Source: Stramenopiles sp. TOSAG23-2 (taxonomy: Eukaryota > Sar). From it: a stretch of DNA of 57,485 nucleotides. The notes under the pieces are model-generated. The model was not told the origin of the DNA and did not search any database. It was given only the letters and a program-made list of their open reading frames with translations. Location of the stretch: the NCBI GenBank assembly GCA_900128395.1, contig LT649256.1, positions 1 to 57,485 of the forward strand. Direction: 5' to 3'. Shown here piece by piece: positions 9,936-21,200 of the stretch (the stretch's first letter is position 1; every line of letters begins with the position of its first letter). Both the position numbers and the translations under genes were made by a program.

Positions 9936-11546
9936 ATGGGGGCAGGAGCGAGTATACAAATTGATGAAAAAACTAGCAATATGTTAAAGGAGGAAACGAT
10001 GAAACCAATTGATGCATCCGATGTTGCGACGCCAAGGGGTGAGAGTGCTATAGCTGAAGTTATCAGACTTCGTGCTTTAATAGCTGAAAATGCTGGAAAA
10101 AGTAACGAATCTTTTAATACTACATCATCTAGATTGGTTCCAGAAACATATCTTTCCGCCAGCACAATTTTAAAACAAATACACTCAAAAGAAAAATCTT
10201 GTGTTGACATTGTCAAAGCATCTTTACAACGTATTGAAGATACAAAAGTGATCAATGCATGTATAGATGTACTAACTGATTCTGCGCTAGCAGCTGCAAA
10301 GGCTGTCGATGAGAAAATTGCTGCCGGTGGCACGCTACGAAAACTAGAAGGTTTACCTATTTTTGTTAAATTGAATATTGAAGGCCCTAATGGTTCATTA
10401 GTTTCAGCTAGTACACCTGGATTATTGAATTTTCGACCGAACAAAACTGCACCGATTATTCAAAAATTGATTGATGCAGGTGCAATACCAATTGCAAAAA
10501 CTAATATGCCAGAAATGGCGGTTGGGTTGAATGGAAAATCGCCTGTTCATGGACGTTGTTTAAATCCAATTAATTTGGATTATAATTGTGGTGCTAGCAG
10601 CAGTGGTAATGGAGCTGGAATTGCAGCAGGAATTGTTTCATGTGGCATTGGCACTGATACTGCCGGGAGTACCCGTATACCATCAGCCTTATGTGGTATT
10701 GTTGGTGTAAGACCGAGCAAAGGCAGATACTCTACTGAAGGTGTTGTGCCAATAACAAGCTTGCGTGATACACCAGGGCCACAAGGTGCATTTGTATCCG
10801 ATGTTTGTTTACTCGATCATGTCATCACTGGTGATGCACTTGTTGCATATAACAAAGATGCATTAAAAGGTAAAAGGATAATTATACCCCATGATTGGAT
10901 TAAATTTAAAGCAAAAGATGGGTTATCTGAGGATGTCCAAAAATCATTAGATTTAGTCAAATCGGCATTAAAAAGTGCAGGCGCGGAAGTTATTGAGGAT
11001 GTAGAAGGCATGGTTGCAGTTCTTGAGTCAAACAAAGATACGTGGGCAGTGCCATTTTTACCAGTACCCGTTGAAAACACTTACGCTGATTTAAAAGCAT
11101 ATGTTGATCGTCATGATGATTTAAAAATGGAAGATATGGTCAAATTTGATAGCGCAATGATTTCTGCTATGTATAAACAAAAAGAAGGTACAGCAGAAGA
11201 ATTAAAAGTATTGTTTGATAAACGTGACGAGGGAGTGAAAAAAATGGAGGCAGCATATCAAGAATATTTAAAAGCAAACAATGCAAATTTGATTATGGTT
11301 CCAGCTTGTGCACAAGAAATTACTCGAATTGATGATGAAAATGAAGGTAAAAGAAATTTCGCAAATGAGTTTTTATTTTCATTTCACATGAACGAGTGTA
11401 ACAATCAACCATCGATGGCATTTCCCATACGCAATGTTAAGCATGCAACCAGTGGAATTCCGACGTCTGTATTATTATATGGAACAAACGACCAGGAATT
11501 ACTTGAGATGGCACTTTGTTTGGAGCAACAAGAAGCGTTGTTGTAG
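9936..11546 (+). CDS. Myristoylated amidase-signature hydrolase
   Basis: 536 residues. The amidase-signature fold runs from about residue 50 to the end. The Ser-cisSer-Lys triad is visible: Lys145 in LPIFVKLNI, cis-Ser221 in NCGASSSGNGAG, and nucleophile Ser245 in GTDTAGSTRIP, with the 24-residue Ser-Ser spacing of fatty acid amide hydrolase. The family hydrolyses amide bonds; the substrate is unknown. The N-terminus is MGAGAS (N-myristoylation: Gly2, Ser6), followed at residues 23-49 by KPIDASDVATPRGESA and a short helix EVIRLRALI. This block is shared with the unrelated enzyme at 36381-37592 and is not part of the amidase fold. It probably anchors the enzyme at a membrane. The start is the ATG that yields the myristoylation signal. 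Confidence 0.92.
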   Translation: MGAGASIQIDEKTSNMLKEETMKPIDASDVATPRGESAIAEVIRLRALIAENAGKSNESFNTTSSRLVPETYLSASTILKQIHSKEKSCVDIVKASLQRIEDTKVINACIDVLTDSALAAAKAVDEKIAAGGTLRKLEGLPIFVKLNIEGPNGSLVSASTPGLLNFRPNKTAPIIQKLIDAGAIPIAKTNMPEMAVGLNGKSPVHGRCLNPINLDYNCGASSSGNGAGIAAGIVSCGIGTDTAGSTRIPSALCGIVGVRPSKGRYSTEGVVPITSLRDTPGPQGAFVSDVCLLDHVITGDALVAYNKDALKGKRIIIPHDWIKFKAKDGLSEDVQKSLDLVKSALKSAGAEVIEDVEGMVAVLESNKDTWAVPFLPVPVENTYADLKAYVDRHDDLKMEDMVKFDSAMISAMYKQKEGTAEELKVLFDKRDEGVKKMEAAYQEYLKANNANLIMVPACAQEITRIDDENEGKRNFANEFLFSFHMNECNNQPSMAFPIRNVKHATSGIPTSVLLYGTNDQELLEMALCLEQQEALL

Positions 11547-12006
11547 TTGTTTCTTAAATCAAACATAATAATTTCTTTTAATTTTTTTAAATACGATTGT
11601 AAACTAATTTTTGTTGTGTCTCGCGAAAATATACGAAAGTGTGAAATTGTAGGTATTACAAATTACAAGCCAGCAGCAAGGTACATATATACAAGTGCCA
11701 CCACCTATAACTAAAGCTTAACTAAGAAAGGTTTTAAGGTCGTCCTCTTTTTGTTCAAAAATCCAGAGAGAATAATCGCTATTCATTAAAAATAAAACCA
11801 GGTATATCGGCCGGGGAAAAACACCTTAACCTCACGAAGTCGAAGCGAGGAGGCGAGGAGGCGAGGACGGCGGATGATGAAAAAAGGAGGGACCGGGCGT
11901 ATAGTTTTATATCACATTTATACATTTATAAACGAATTGCAGATAGACATTGACATATAGATAGAGATATTATCATACATATTGTGATAAATATTGGAAA
12001 GAGAGA

Positions 12007-12047
<41 letters not shown>

Positions 12048-12059
12048 TACGAAAACAAT
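11547..12059. promoter_or_regulatory. Intergenic region upstream of the C2/tyrosinase locus
   Basis: It contains TTAAGGT at 11734-11740, ACCTTAA at 11823-11829, an imperfect TACCWGGTA-type palindrome at ~11796-11804 and a purine-rich microrepeat of GAGGCGAG units at about 11845-11870, unusual in this AT-rich DNA. A (TA)n/(ATA)n tract directly precedes the ATG at 12060. No other gene is seen. Confidence 0.5.
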
Positions 12060-13069
12060 ATGTCCTCCTCCATTACCACTACACGTGTAGCAATATTTAC
12101 CATATTTGCATTATGTATCGGTATTGCATTATTATCGATTGATAGTAATCAAGAAGAAAAACGACGTTTATCATCCTCCAATCAATTGATTGGACAAGGT
12201 AGTACGTTATTAAATACAAGACAAAAAGTCGGTGCATGTAATGGTGTCGAAGTGACTGTTACAAAAATCGATGGTTTAAAAAACAATGGAGATTGGATTA
12301 CTGGAAATGATTTGTATTTAAAAGTTTCCCCAGAACCAGAAGGTAGAGATACTACAAAAGTTCAATGGAATTCTGGATCATCCTCAAAAAATTTAAATAA
12401 AAAATTTTGTTGGGCTGACAAAAAAGTTTCTAAGGTAGAATTTGCAGTTATGGACAAAGATTGGTTGTCAAAAGATGATATGTTAGCAACCGTTGAAGTA
12501 AATTTAAATGAAAATGGCAAACAAGTTGCAAGTGGGACGAATGGGGCAAAATTAAATGTCGAAATTACTGGTGCAGATCTAAAGATGGCCCATTTGGCGA
12601 TTGGAAAGATTTTGAAGACCGTAAATGTTTAGCCAGAGGTGTAGATTGGTCATATTCAAAAAGAGGAAAAGCAAAAATGCCTCTTCGTACCGCGCTAGCA
12701 GCAATTGTAGCAAACGTGAAAACGTTTCCAAAATTCCATGAAAATACATATGGTAGAATCCATGGGATGCCTCATGTGCATCTTGGTGGTCATATGGGTA
12801 GAATGTGGAGTCCTCAAGATCCAATATTCTTTTCCCACCATGCTTTCATTGACAAACTTTGGTACAATCATCAAGATTGCCACGATCATAATGACAAAGA
12901 AAAAGCGCTTTGGGAAGCTCCTCAATTGGAAGCACCTGGAAGAAAAACATCCCGCGATCAAGAACTGCCATTTTGCATGCCAAGAAAATTTTCCGCGATG
13001 GAATGGGCACAAGTTAACAAGGAATTGCTATCGTTCTTAAAGCCAAAAGCATCAAAAAGTACACATTAG
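12060..13069 (+). pseudogene. C2-like secreted domain joined out of frame to the CuB half of a tyrosinase
   Basis: The first frame (12060-12632) encodes a signal peptide or anchor (RVAIFTIFALCIGIALLS) and a C2-like beta-sandwich ending near LNVEITGAD. A second frame, open from 12512 to a TAG at 13067-13069, encodes the second half of a tyrosinase or hemocyanin-type type-3 copper protein: DGPFGDW, then the CuB site with HGMPHVH and SPQDPIFFSHHAFIDKLW (His of HxxxH plus the later His). The CuA half and its three histidines are absent. The frames meet near 12580, with a -1/+2 shift. Tyrosinases oxidise phenols at a two-copper site and need both halves, so this locus should be inactive unless an unseen exon supplies CuA. 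A deletion that fused two genes, or a missed intron, would explain it. Confidence 0.75.
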
Positions 13070-13508
13070 CGAATGTAAAAAATTGCGAATGAAATTAAAG
13101 AAAGACGATGAAGAATGTGGGGCACATAATGATAATAGAGATGCTTGTATTGAAATCGAGAAATGCGTATGGTTACGAGATACGAAAGAAGAAGGAAAAG
13201 GTAAATGTGTGTAAAAAATTTTTTTTTCAAGTGGAGTACACGAAATACACACCCCCTATTTTTTTAAAAAAATGCTTTTATGTCCAAAATACGAATTTAA
13301 TATTTTATGATACGAGTCGTACAATAACTTTCTTCTTCTATGCATACCTATGCATACATGCATACTGTTATTACAGCGCGTTTTAAAAAAAATATGAAAA
13401 ATACATGCCGTTATATTTACTTTTGTGACTTTTTACACCACACACCACAAAAATTTTCTTCACATACACACACACCTCTCTTTTCTGTTTCCTCTCTTTA
13501 TTTTCTTC
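13070..13508. other. Convergent intergenic region
   Basis: AT-rich 3' region between the tyrosinase remnant and the Trx-NTR gene. It contains a perfect TACGAGTCGTA palindrome at 13311-13321. Short open frames here have no coding character. Confidence 0.5.
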
Positions 13509-15410
13509 TTACGACTCCATCGATGCAGCTGCGCTACTATCTCCAAATTCTGCCATTAATTCTGCCATGACATCATCAATGACTGCTTCTCTTTCATCTT
13601 GTATACCATTTTCACTTAACCATCTTTCAGCATCTAATGCACTCATTGCACCACTACCAGCACTAGTAACTGCTTGTCTATAAATTTTATCTGCAACATC
13701 CCCAGCAGCAAAGAAACCATCAATTGATGTACGTGTAGTACCATCAAATGTTTTTAAATAACCTTGTCCATCCATTTCAATATTTGTATTTTTTAATATT
13801 TTCGTATTTGGATCATGGCCAATAGCTACAAAAGCGCCAGTGCATTCGATTCGTTTTACTTCACCAGTTTGCGTATTTTTTAAATGTACATGTGTTAATA
13901 AATTTTCTCCTTGATCATTTTGTTTCCCTTCAAATTGTTCTACTGTGCTATTCCACATAACATCAATCGTTCCATGTTGTAAGACTCTTTGTGCTAATAC
14001 ATGACTAGCACGAAACTCATTACGTCGATGTACAACTGTTACGCGACTAGATGTACGTGCCAATACTAATGCATCTTCCATAGCAGTATCGCCACCACCA
14101 ATAACAATAACATGTTGATCACGATATAAAAATCCATCACATGTTGCACAACTACTAACACCACCACCACGATATTCATATTCACCTGGAACACCTAACC
14201 ATCTTGAATCTGCACCAGTTGCCATGATAATAGAATGTACTTTAAACTTGGTATCATTTGTAAATATTTCAAATGGTCGATTATTTAAATCAACTTTTGT
14301 TACTAAATCTTGTAAAAAGGATGTTCCAAATTCAGCAGCTTGTTTTCTCATATCTTGTACAATAATTGGCCCAGTAATACCAGTAACAGCAGGGTAATTT
14401 TCCACTAACACACCTTTTCCTTGCAATTGCCCACCTTCTAATGGCGCAATGATGACTGGTGATAATCCAGCACGTGCTGCATAAATTGCAGCAGATAATC
14501 CAGCTGGTCCACCACCAATAATTGCTAATCTTTCCGGAATATCCATTGGATCTGGTAAGAATTTTCTTAATTTCTCACCTTCGTCTTCTTCATCATCATC
14601 TTCCTTATTTTCCTCTTCTTTTTCTTTCCTACGATCAATTTCTTCCAATAAATCATCCATTGAGGCTAAATGTAAATTTGGTTGCAATGGTACATTTTTA
14701 TTCTTACCATTTTTTCCTCCTTTTCGTGCACTTGTTTTACTACTACTGCTACTTCCACCACCTTTACTACCACTATTTTCACTCCATTTCACTGTATCTG
14801 GTGCTTTTCCATATTTCTTTTTCAATGCTTTTAATACACGATAATGACCTGGACCACCATCACCACATTTTGATAAAACCTTTGTAATTTGTGCATCCAA
14901 TTTTGCTGCATCATCTTTATAATCAGTATCCGGTAAACTGGTATAATATTCTTTCAATGTTTCGTTTGTTAACTCTACATCATATTTTTCTGCTTCACTA
15001 GCTAAGCGTTGTGTAAATTGTTGCAACGAATTCATATCAGCACCTGAAAATTGATGTCGTTTTTTCCCTAATAAATAAAACTGAAACGTTGGCATAGATC
15101 TAATTTGTTGTCTTCCTGATGTTTCACGATTGTAGTTCACATCTACCTTTGCAAATACTGCTTTGCCTTTATAACGTTTTGCTAGTTGTTTATAGTGTGG
15201 AGCAATTTGTCGACAAGGACCACAACCATGTGAAAAATAATCAACAATCACAGGTAAACCAGTTTTTTCTTTATGATGTTTCAGTAAACGTTGAAATTCA
15301 CGATCGGTTTTTACATTACGTACAGTTGGTCTTGCATTTACTAACAATATTGTTATTGTTAATATACAAGCAATTAATATTACCATATTGTTCTTTTTTT
15401 TCAACATCAT
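13509..15410 (-). CDS. Secreted thioredoxin-thioredoxin reductase fusion (Trx first, NTR second)
   Basis: 633 residues. An N-terminal signal peptide or anchor (NMVILIACILTITILLVNA) is followed by a thioredoxin domain with active site CGPC (residues ~62-65) and the MPTF cis-Pro motif. A small helical region and a Ser/Lys/Glu-rich linker come next. A complete low-molecular-weight NADPH-thioredoxin reductase follows, with FAD motif GGGPAGLSAA, redox pair CATC (~421-424), NADPH motif GGGDTAMEDA and the GDV FAD clamp near the end. The reductase passes NADPH electrons to thioredoxin, here in cis. The order Trx-NTR is the reverse of plant plastid NTRC and of Mycobacterium leprae TrxR-Trx. The leader suggests the secretory pathway or a complex plastid; no KDEL-type tail (ends MES). 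Confidence 0.92.
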   Translation of the reverse strand: MMLKKKNNMVILIACILTITILLVNARPTVRNVKTDREFQRLLKHHKEKTGLPVIVDYFSHGCGPCRQIAPHYKQLAKRYKGKAVFAKVDVNYNRETSGRQQIRSMPTFQFYLLGKKRHQFSGADMNSLQQFTQRLASEAEKYDVELTNETLKEYYTSLPDTDYKDDAAKLDAQITKVLSKCGDGGPGHYRVLKALKKKYGKAPDTVKWSENSGSKGGGSSSSSKTSARKGGKNGKNKNVPLQPNLHLASMDDLLEEIDRRKEKEEENKEDDDEEDEGEKLRKFLPDPMDIPERLAIIGGGPAGLSAAIYAARAGLSPVIIAPLEGGQLQGKGVLVENYPAVTGITGPIIVQDMRKQAAEFGTSFLQDLVTKVDLNNRPFEIFTNDTKFKVHSIIMATGADSRWLGVPGEYEYRGGGVSSCATCDGFLYRDQHVIVIGGGDTAMEDALVLARTSSRVTVVHRRNEFRASHVLAQRVLQHGTIDVMWNSTVEQFEGKQNDQGENLLTHVHLKNTQTGEVKRIECTGAFVAIGHDPNTKILKNTNIEMDGQGYLKTFDGTTRTSIDGFFAAGDVADKIYRQAVTSAGSGAMSALDAERWLSENGIQDEREAVIDDVMAELMAEFGDSSAAASMES

Positions 15411-16312
15411 ATTGTACTATATACTGTATGATTAAACTATAAAACTATAAAAAAAGAAGAAAAAAAACAAACTAAAAAATATCAAATGAATATAATAATA
15501 ATAATACAAAAAATGTATGATATATATATATATATATATATGATTTCGTTTAATAATAATTCACCACACAAGCCAGGCAAGAATGAATAAAATAAGCGTA
15601 GTCGATGTATCAAAACAGAGAATAATTCGAATGTTTTCCTTCTTCTCCCTACTTTCTCTTCGTTACAGGTCGCTTTGTCCATAACTTGTGTATAAATTCG
15701 ACACGTGTTTTGTCTGTTCGCCCTTCCATCCACAATTTTTTCATTTTTTTATTCACAAATGTGGTGGTTTTAAGGTGGGGATGGTTGGCGTATTTAAGGG
15801 ATTTGAAAAAGAACCACCACTCTCGAAGTATAGAGATCTAGATCTACGACTACGAGGTGTACTCTGGACACCAGACACCAGAGATTTTCCTTGCCAGTAC
15901 CCTGACAAGGAAAACATACGAGGTGTATAATGAGTATCACATATGATACAACTTGTAGTTAAAATAATCTTAACACACACATATGATAGTAATTATATTT
16001 TAATTTTTTTAATTCGATATATACTATACCAGGTATAGATAATTTTCTCTTATGCTCATATGTATATTACAAATTTCTTTTACTCCCGTAAATTAAAGTC
16101 TCAAATCAAAAGTGATTTAAATACGAATTTTTTTACGTATTATATATTATAACTTAGATTTTAACCATCGTATATTATATACGAGTAGTAAATCGTTTAA
16201 TATTCAAAAGAATCTTATTCCGTCTGTGATTTAAAGTTAGGTAATATTATATATATATACATAACGTATTGAGATTCTACGTATTAATACATATTAACCA
16301 CGGAATAAACAA
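15411..16312. promoter_or_regulatory. Intergenic region with hairpins and palindromes
   Basis: Upstream of the Trx-NTR gene and downstream of the gene at 16313. It holds a (TA)n run near 15520-15541, TTAAGGT at 15770-15776, and two adjacent hairpins at 15862-15883 (CTCTGG/CCAGAG) and 15885-15914 (TTTTCCTTG/CAAGGAAAA). These are bracketed by direct repeats TACGAGGTGTA at 15851 and 15917. Also present are CTATACCAGGTATAG at 16024-16038, the 21-base 3' element at 16146-16166 and the palindrome TCGTATATTATATACGA at 16168-16184. No gene supported. Confidence 0.55.
16146..16184 (-). terminator. Candidate 3' signal: conserved element plus palindrome
   Basis: A 21-base element identical to 1208-1228 (gene-sense GGTTAAAATCTAAGTTATAA) lies next to a perfect 8-bp-arm palindrome TCGTATAT-T-ATATACGA at 16168-16184, about 130-165 bp past the stop of the minus-strand gene at 16313. 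Function inferred from position. Confidence 0.4.
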
Positions 16313-17197
16313 TTATTCGCCACATTCACCTTCATTATCATGTGGTAAAATCGTAGTTTCCCAACAATAACGATCGCCATTTGCATCCCACCAACTGATA
16401 ACAGGACAATTGGTTAAAATTTTTTCACCACTTTTCAATGTCTTTTGTTCACAACAATTTGGCGTACCAGCACCATTACTTCTCATAATACCATGAAATA
16501 TTTTTCCATCGTATAATTTTGCAGTAAATGCAATTTTTTCTTGTGCACCATGAACAATTTTAAGATTTGTAATTGTATCAGGGAATGTATTATTTAAACT
16601 TTTAATTGCAATTGCAGTAGCATTGATGGTATTGATTGTAAAATATTGTGCCTGCTGACCTTCGCTTCCAACTTCATGATAAATTTCAGTTTTCTTATTG
16701 AATTTACAAAGATCCGTCACTGGCGCTGGTGTTGGTTCATCTGCATGAACCCAATCTCCATACGGGCTAAAACCATTCATCCAACCAATAATCCCACATG
16801 ATTCCATTATAGTGCTTTTTAAAACTTTACCAGCATCACTAAAATATGCTTCTAAATATGTTGTACAATTACCCTCGCTTGTTGGTATTGGTGGAGCTTT
16901 TACACAATTTAAAGGATATGGATGTGTATTATCTTTTGGTTCAATAACAATTCTAGCTATTGTATCTTTGAACGTATTATTTAACGATTTGATTGTAACT
17001 GCGGTATCATTCAAATATTCCATTTGAAACACTTCCAAGGAATCGATACCATGCCATATTTTTGGTGAACATTTTAAATCATGTACATCTTTGCATGTTA
17101 ACAATTCAGTAATTGGACAATACGCCGGTGCTTGTGCATAAATGCATGTTGGTGCAATTAATAATAATAATAATAATATATTTAAATAATATTTCAT
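16313..17197 (-). CDS. Secreted protein with two related beta-type repeats
   Basis: 294 residues with a clear signal peptide (YYLNILLLLLLIAPTCIYAQA). The mature part has two diverged copies of a ~130-residue unit. Each contains a T/AxxIKSLNNTFxDTI motif (AVTIKSLNNTFKDTIARI and AIAIKSLNNTFPDTITNL) and later a segment ending in GWMNGF or SWWDANGD. Cysteines occur in both halves and probably form disulphides. N-glycosylation sequons are present (NDT, NNT, NCT). There is no transmembrane segment after the leader. I recognise no family; a cell-surface or extracellular role is inferred from the leader only. Confidence 0.8.
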   Translation of the reverse strand: MKYYLNILLLLLLIAPTCIYAQAPAYCPITELLTCKDVHDLKCSPKIWHGIDSLEVFQMEYLNDTAVTIKSLNNTFKDTIARIVIEPKDNTHPYPLNCVKAPPIPTSEGNCTTYLEAYFSDAGKVLKSTIMESCGIIGWMNGFSPYGDWVHADEPTPAPVTDLCKFNKKTEIYHEVGSEGQQAQYFTINTINATAIAIKSLNNTFPDTITNLKIVHGAQEKIAFTAKLYDGKIFHGIMRSNGAGTPNCCEQKTLKSGEKILTNCPVISWWDANGDRYCWETTILPHDNEGECGE

Positions 17198-18222
17198 TGT
17201 GTCTTTTCAATATGTTATTGTATTATCACACGGATCGATATTTTATTTATGTAATGAAAACCAGGAGATAGGAATGTAGCAGAGTATCCAATTATAAAAA
17301 ACGATCTTGTTCTTTTTTTTTCTCCCTTTCTTTTCCGCTAGATATATAAATTGTATCCAATTTCATTTTTATTATGTGTTGTTACAATATCTTTTTTCGC
17401 GCAGAGTGTTTTTTGTTTTTTGTTAATGATGTGACATTGCTACAGCAGTGCTGGATATTATATGGTAAAAACAAAAAATAACGTGCTGCTGAAAAATAAT
17501 AAAAAAAAACGTGCTGAAAATAATAAATTGAAAAATTACGAGTCGCTCGTATAATATCGATACATGTAGTAATTTTCTATGGAGATATAATTAGTGGAAA
17601 AAGACAAAGAAGGCACCCCTCCTTTACCTTAAAAACAAAATTGGCTCATCACCCCCAGCCAAATTTTAATTTGTGCAAGTCTTTGTGATAGAATAAAATT
17701 TCGAACCAAAAAAGGTACCTGGTACTACAGTATAATACATAATTTGTTCCATTTTTTGCGATTTTTCGTCGATTTCCTATCAAGTAGTTAAATTATATTA
17801 TACTAATATTGTACTTAAATAGAAAAATGTTGGAGGAAAGGAGGTGTTTAATCGGAGGGGCTGTTTTTCCAGATCTAATCTGATCGACTGTAATATTAAT
17901 CCTTAAGGATAAGCATACGGCCACAGACAGCACAGAGGAGCGATCATCCATAAATAATTGTTGAGAAAAAATATATATCCTACTCTAAAAGGATCTTTTT
18001 TTTGGATCTTCTATATATATCATCTTTCGATTTTCTTCTTGTATATATTATAATATGTTTCATGTTCTCCTATCCATATCGTTAATGTACATTACGATAA
18101 CTTTGATGAAACAAAAAGAAAAGGAAAGAAAAAATATAAGAATAATATAGTCACATATAATATATTATATAAACTGTGTATACAATTGATAATAATAATA
18201 AATATATATTTTCATAATAAAC
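17198..18222. promoter_or_regulatory. Divergent intergenic region holding dispersed repeat copy A
   Basis: Shared upstream region of the secreted-protein gene and the RRM/U-box/ankyrin gene. Dispersed repeat copy A spans about 17420-17627. ACCTTAA occurs at 17626-17632 and the palindrome GTACCTGGTAC at 17715-17725. An AT-rich tract runs to the ATG at 18223. No RNA gene recognised. Confidence 0.5.
17420..17627 (+). repeat. Dispersed repeat, copy A
   Basis: It shares AAAAAAAAACGTGCTGAAAA, then ACGAGTCGCT-like sequence, then TATGGAGATATAA, GGAAAAAGACA and AGAAGGCACCCCTCCTT with copy B at ~22695-22850, in the same orientation and order with small indels. Copy A also holds a perfect TACGAGTCGCTCGTA palindrome (17537-17551) that is broken in copy B. 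The two copies flank the ankyrin gene as direct repeats about 5.2 kb apart. Confidence 0.8.
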
Positions 18223-21200
18223 ATGGCATCCCAAGTTGCTGCAGAACAAGAAAATGCTACTATTACAGTTCCGCCGTTTAAAGTCCACATATCCAATTTG
18301 CCGTTAGATTGTATGGAACATCATATACCAAATTTCTTTATGGAAGATCGAGACGATATAAAAAATATCAAAATTAAACGTTTGAACGGAAATTCAAAAG
18401 GTTGGGGATTTGTTACATTTGGTACTCTTGAATCTATGAAACATGCATTGACTTTATCAGGGAAAGGATTTGGTGGTAATATAATTAAAGTTAAAGTCGC
18501 AATTGATAATAATGATGAACAGAAAAAAACATTGTTAACATGTGTTATTGCGGAAGAGACACTTGATGATCCAGTCGTATTATGTGATGGAAATACGTAT
18601 TCACGGAATGCTATTGAAAAGTGGTTGGAAGTTTACAATACCTCACCATTGACAAAAAAGGAACTTACAACAAAAATATTATATCCAAATTTATTTGCAC
18701 AAAAGAAATTAAGAAAATGTAAAGAAACGGGAAACGAAAAAAATGATGCAAATATATTAGGATTCTTCAGTGTACCAAAGATGAGTATTGATTTATTGAA
18801 CCGAACCAAAAACCCTCAAAGGGATGAGGGCGAGGATAATTCAAATTCTATTTTAAGTAATGGATATCCTGCACCTTTTATTGTTGACAATGCCCCAGCC
18901 AATAATAATAATAATATTACGCCATTACCATCGACAAGCCCGCTTAATAAAAGTGGCGAAATTCAATCGGATAATGATCCCTCACCACCCCAAATGAAAC
19001 GAATCAAGAGTTTGCAAGTAGCAAGCCCGGAGGAAATTGATTTAATGTGCATTTTTACACAACAACTCTTTGAAGATCCTGTTATCACATGTGATGGAAA
19101 TACATATTCAGAAAAAAATATTAAGAAATGGTTTGAAGAACACAATACATCACCATTAACGAACAAGCAACTTTCCACTAAAATTTATTATCCAAACATC
19201 ATGGTTGAAAAATATGTTTTGGCATATAAAGAAAAATTAGGAATCAAATTAATTGAATTGATTGAACGGAAAGAAATGAAACGTATTGAAGAAATGTTAG
19301 AAGAAGGAAAAGCTGATTTGAATCTTTGTCGCCCAGAAGATGGTAAAAGTGCAGCATCAATGGCGTTTGAATTAGGATTAAAAGATGTGCTTTATTCCTT
19401 GTATCTGAAGGGTGCGGTAGAATGTCAACGCCAACAAGACATTGTTGAATTGATATTCAGTATTGAAAATGTTGATATGAGCAAGCTACTACAGGCAGCA
19501 TCAGAATTTGGCCATAACGGCATGTTTGAAAAATATGTTTTGGCATATAAAGAAAAATTAGGAATCAAATTAATTGAATTGATTGAACGGAAAGAAATGA
19601 AACGTATTGAAGAAATGTTGGAAGAAGGAAAAGCTGATTTGAATCTTTGTCGCCCAGAAGATGGTAAAAGTGCAGCATCAATGGCGTTTGAATTAGGATT
19701 AAAAGATGTGCTTTATTCCTTGTATCTGAAGGGTGCGGTAGAATGTCAACGCCAACAAGACATTGTTGAATTGATATTCAGTATTGAAAATGTTGATACG
19801 AGCAAGCTACTACAGGCAGCATCAGAATTTGGCCATAAAGGCATGTTTGAATTAATTTTCAATGCAAATGACAATGATAACAATAAACTCCATCAGAATA
19901 ATCACACATTGTTACACGTGGCAGCAGAGAATGGACATATTGAAATTGTTGACTTACTCCTAAAAGTTAGGAATCTCGATGTGAATAAAGCAGATGATGT
20001 TATTGGAGAAACAGCATTGTTGAAAGCAGCCAGGAAAGGTCAACATGCCATAGTTGCTCGACTTTTGAATGCGAAGGGTATTAATGTTAATAAAGAAAAA
20101 GTTACTGGATCAACACCTTTATTTGTAGCAGTATCAAAAGGCCACAAAGCAATCGTTGAGTTACTTTTAAGTGCAAATGATATTGATGTTAATAAAACTG
20201 ATAATGATGGATGGACATCATTATTATTGTCAGTGCACGAGGGGCATAAATATATCGTCGAATCACTTTTAAAGGTAAATGATATTAGAATCAACAAAGC
20301 AAACAGTGATAATGAGACACCGTTGAACCGAGCAGCTTCACAAGGCAATTTAGAAATCGTCGAGTTGCTTTTAAAGGTAAATGATGTTAAAGTTAATATG
20401 GCAAACGATAATGGATACACACCATTAATTACAGCTGCTACGAAAGGACATAAGGAAATCGTCGAATTACTTTTAAAGGTAAATGATATTAAAGTTAATG
20501 TGGCAAACAATGATGGATACACACCATTATTTATAGCTGCTACGAAAGGAGATAAGGAAATCGTCGAATTACTTTTAAAGGTAAATGATATTGATGTTAA
20601 TAAAACCGATAATGATAATGAGACACCGTTATTTATGACTGTACGCCAAGGCAATATTGAAATTGTTAAATTACTTTTAAATGCAAATGATATTGATATT
20701 AATAAATCAGATGTGACAGCTCGAACACCATTGTACAAAGCAGTTTCAGAGGGGCATAAAGATATCGTCGAATTACTTTTAAAGGTAAATAATGTTGACA
20801 TTAATAAAACTAATAATGAAGGATACACACCATTAATGAAGGCTGCTTCGGAAGGACATAAGGAAATCTTCGAATTACTTTTAAATGTAAACGATATTGC
20901 AATTGATGTAAATAAAGGTACGACGGATGATGGCAAAACACCTTTGTATTTTGCTGCACAGTACGGCCATAAAGATATTGTCAATGTATTATTACAACAT
21001 GAATCAGTTGATGTAAATAAAGCAACAACGGATGATGGCTGGACACCGTTGTATGTAGCTGCAGATGACGGTCATAAAGATATTGTTGATATATTATTAC
21101 AACATGAATCAATTGATGTAAATAAAGCAACAACGGATGATGGCTGGACACCGTTGTTTAGAGCAGCAGAGCACGGCCATAAAGATATTGTTGATATATT

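Noticed and set aside
13108..13570. Plus-strand open frames past the tyrosinase remnant
   Set aside because: Low-complexity, no motif, and they run into the 3' end of the Trx-NTR gene.
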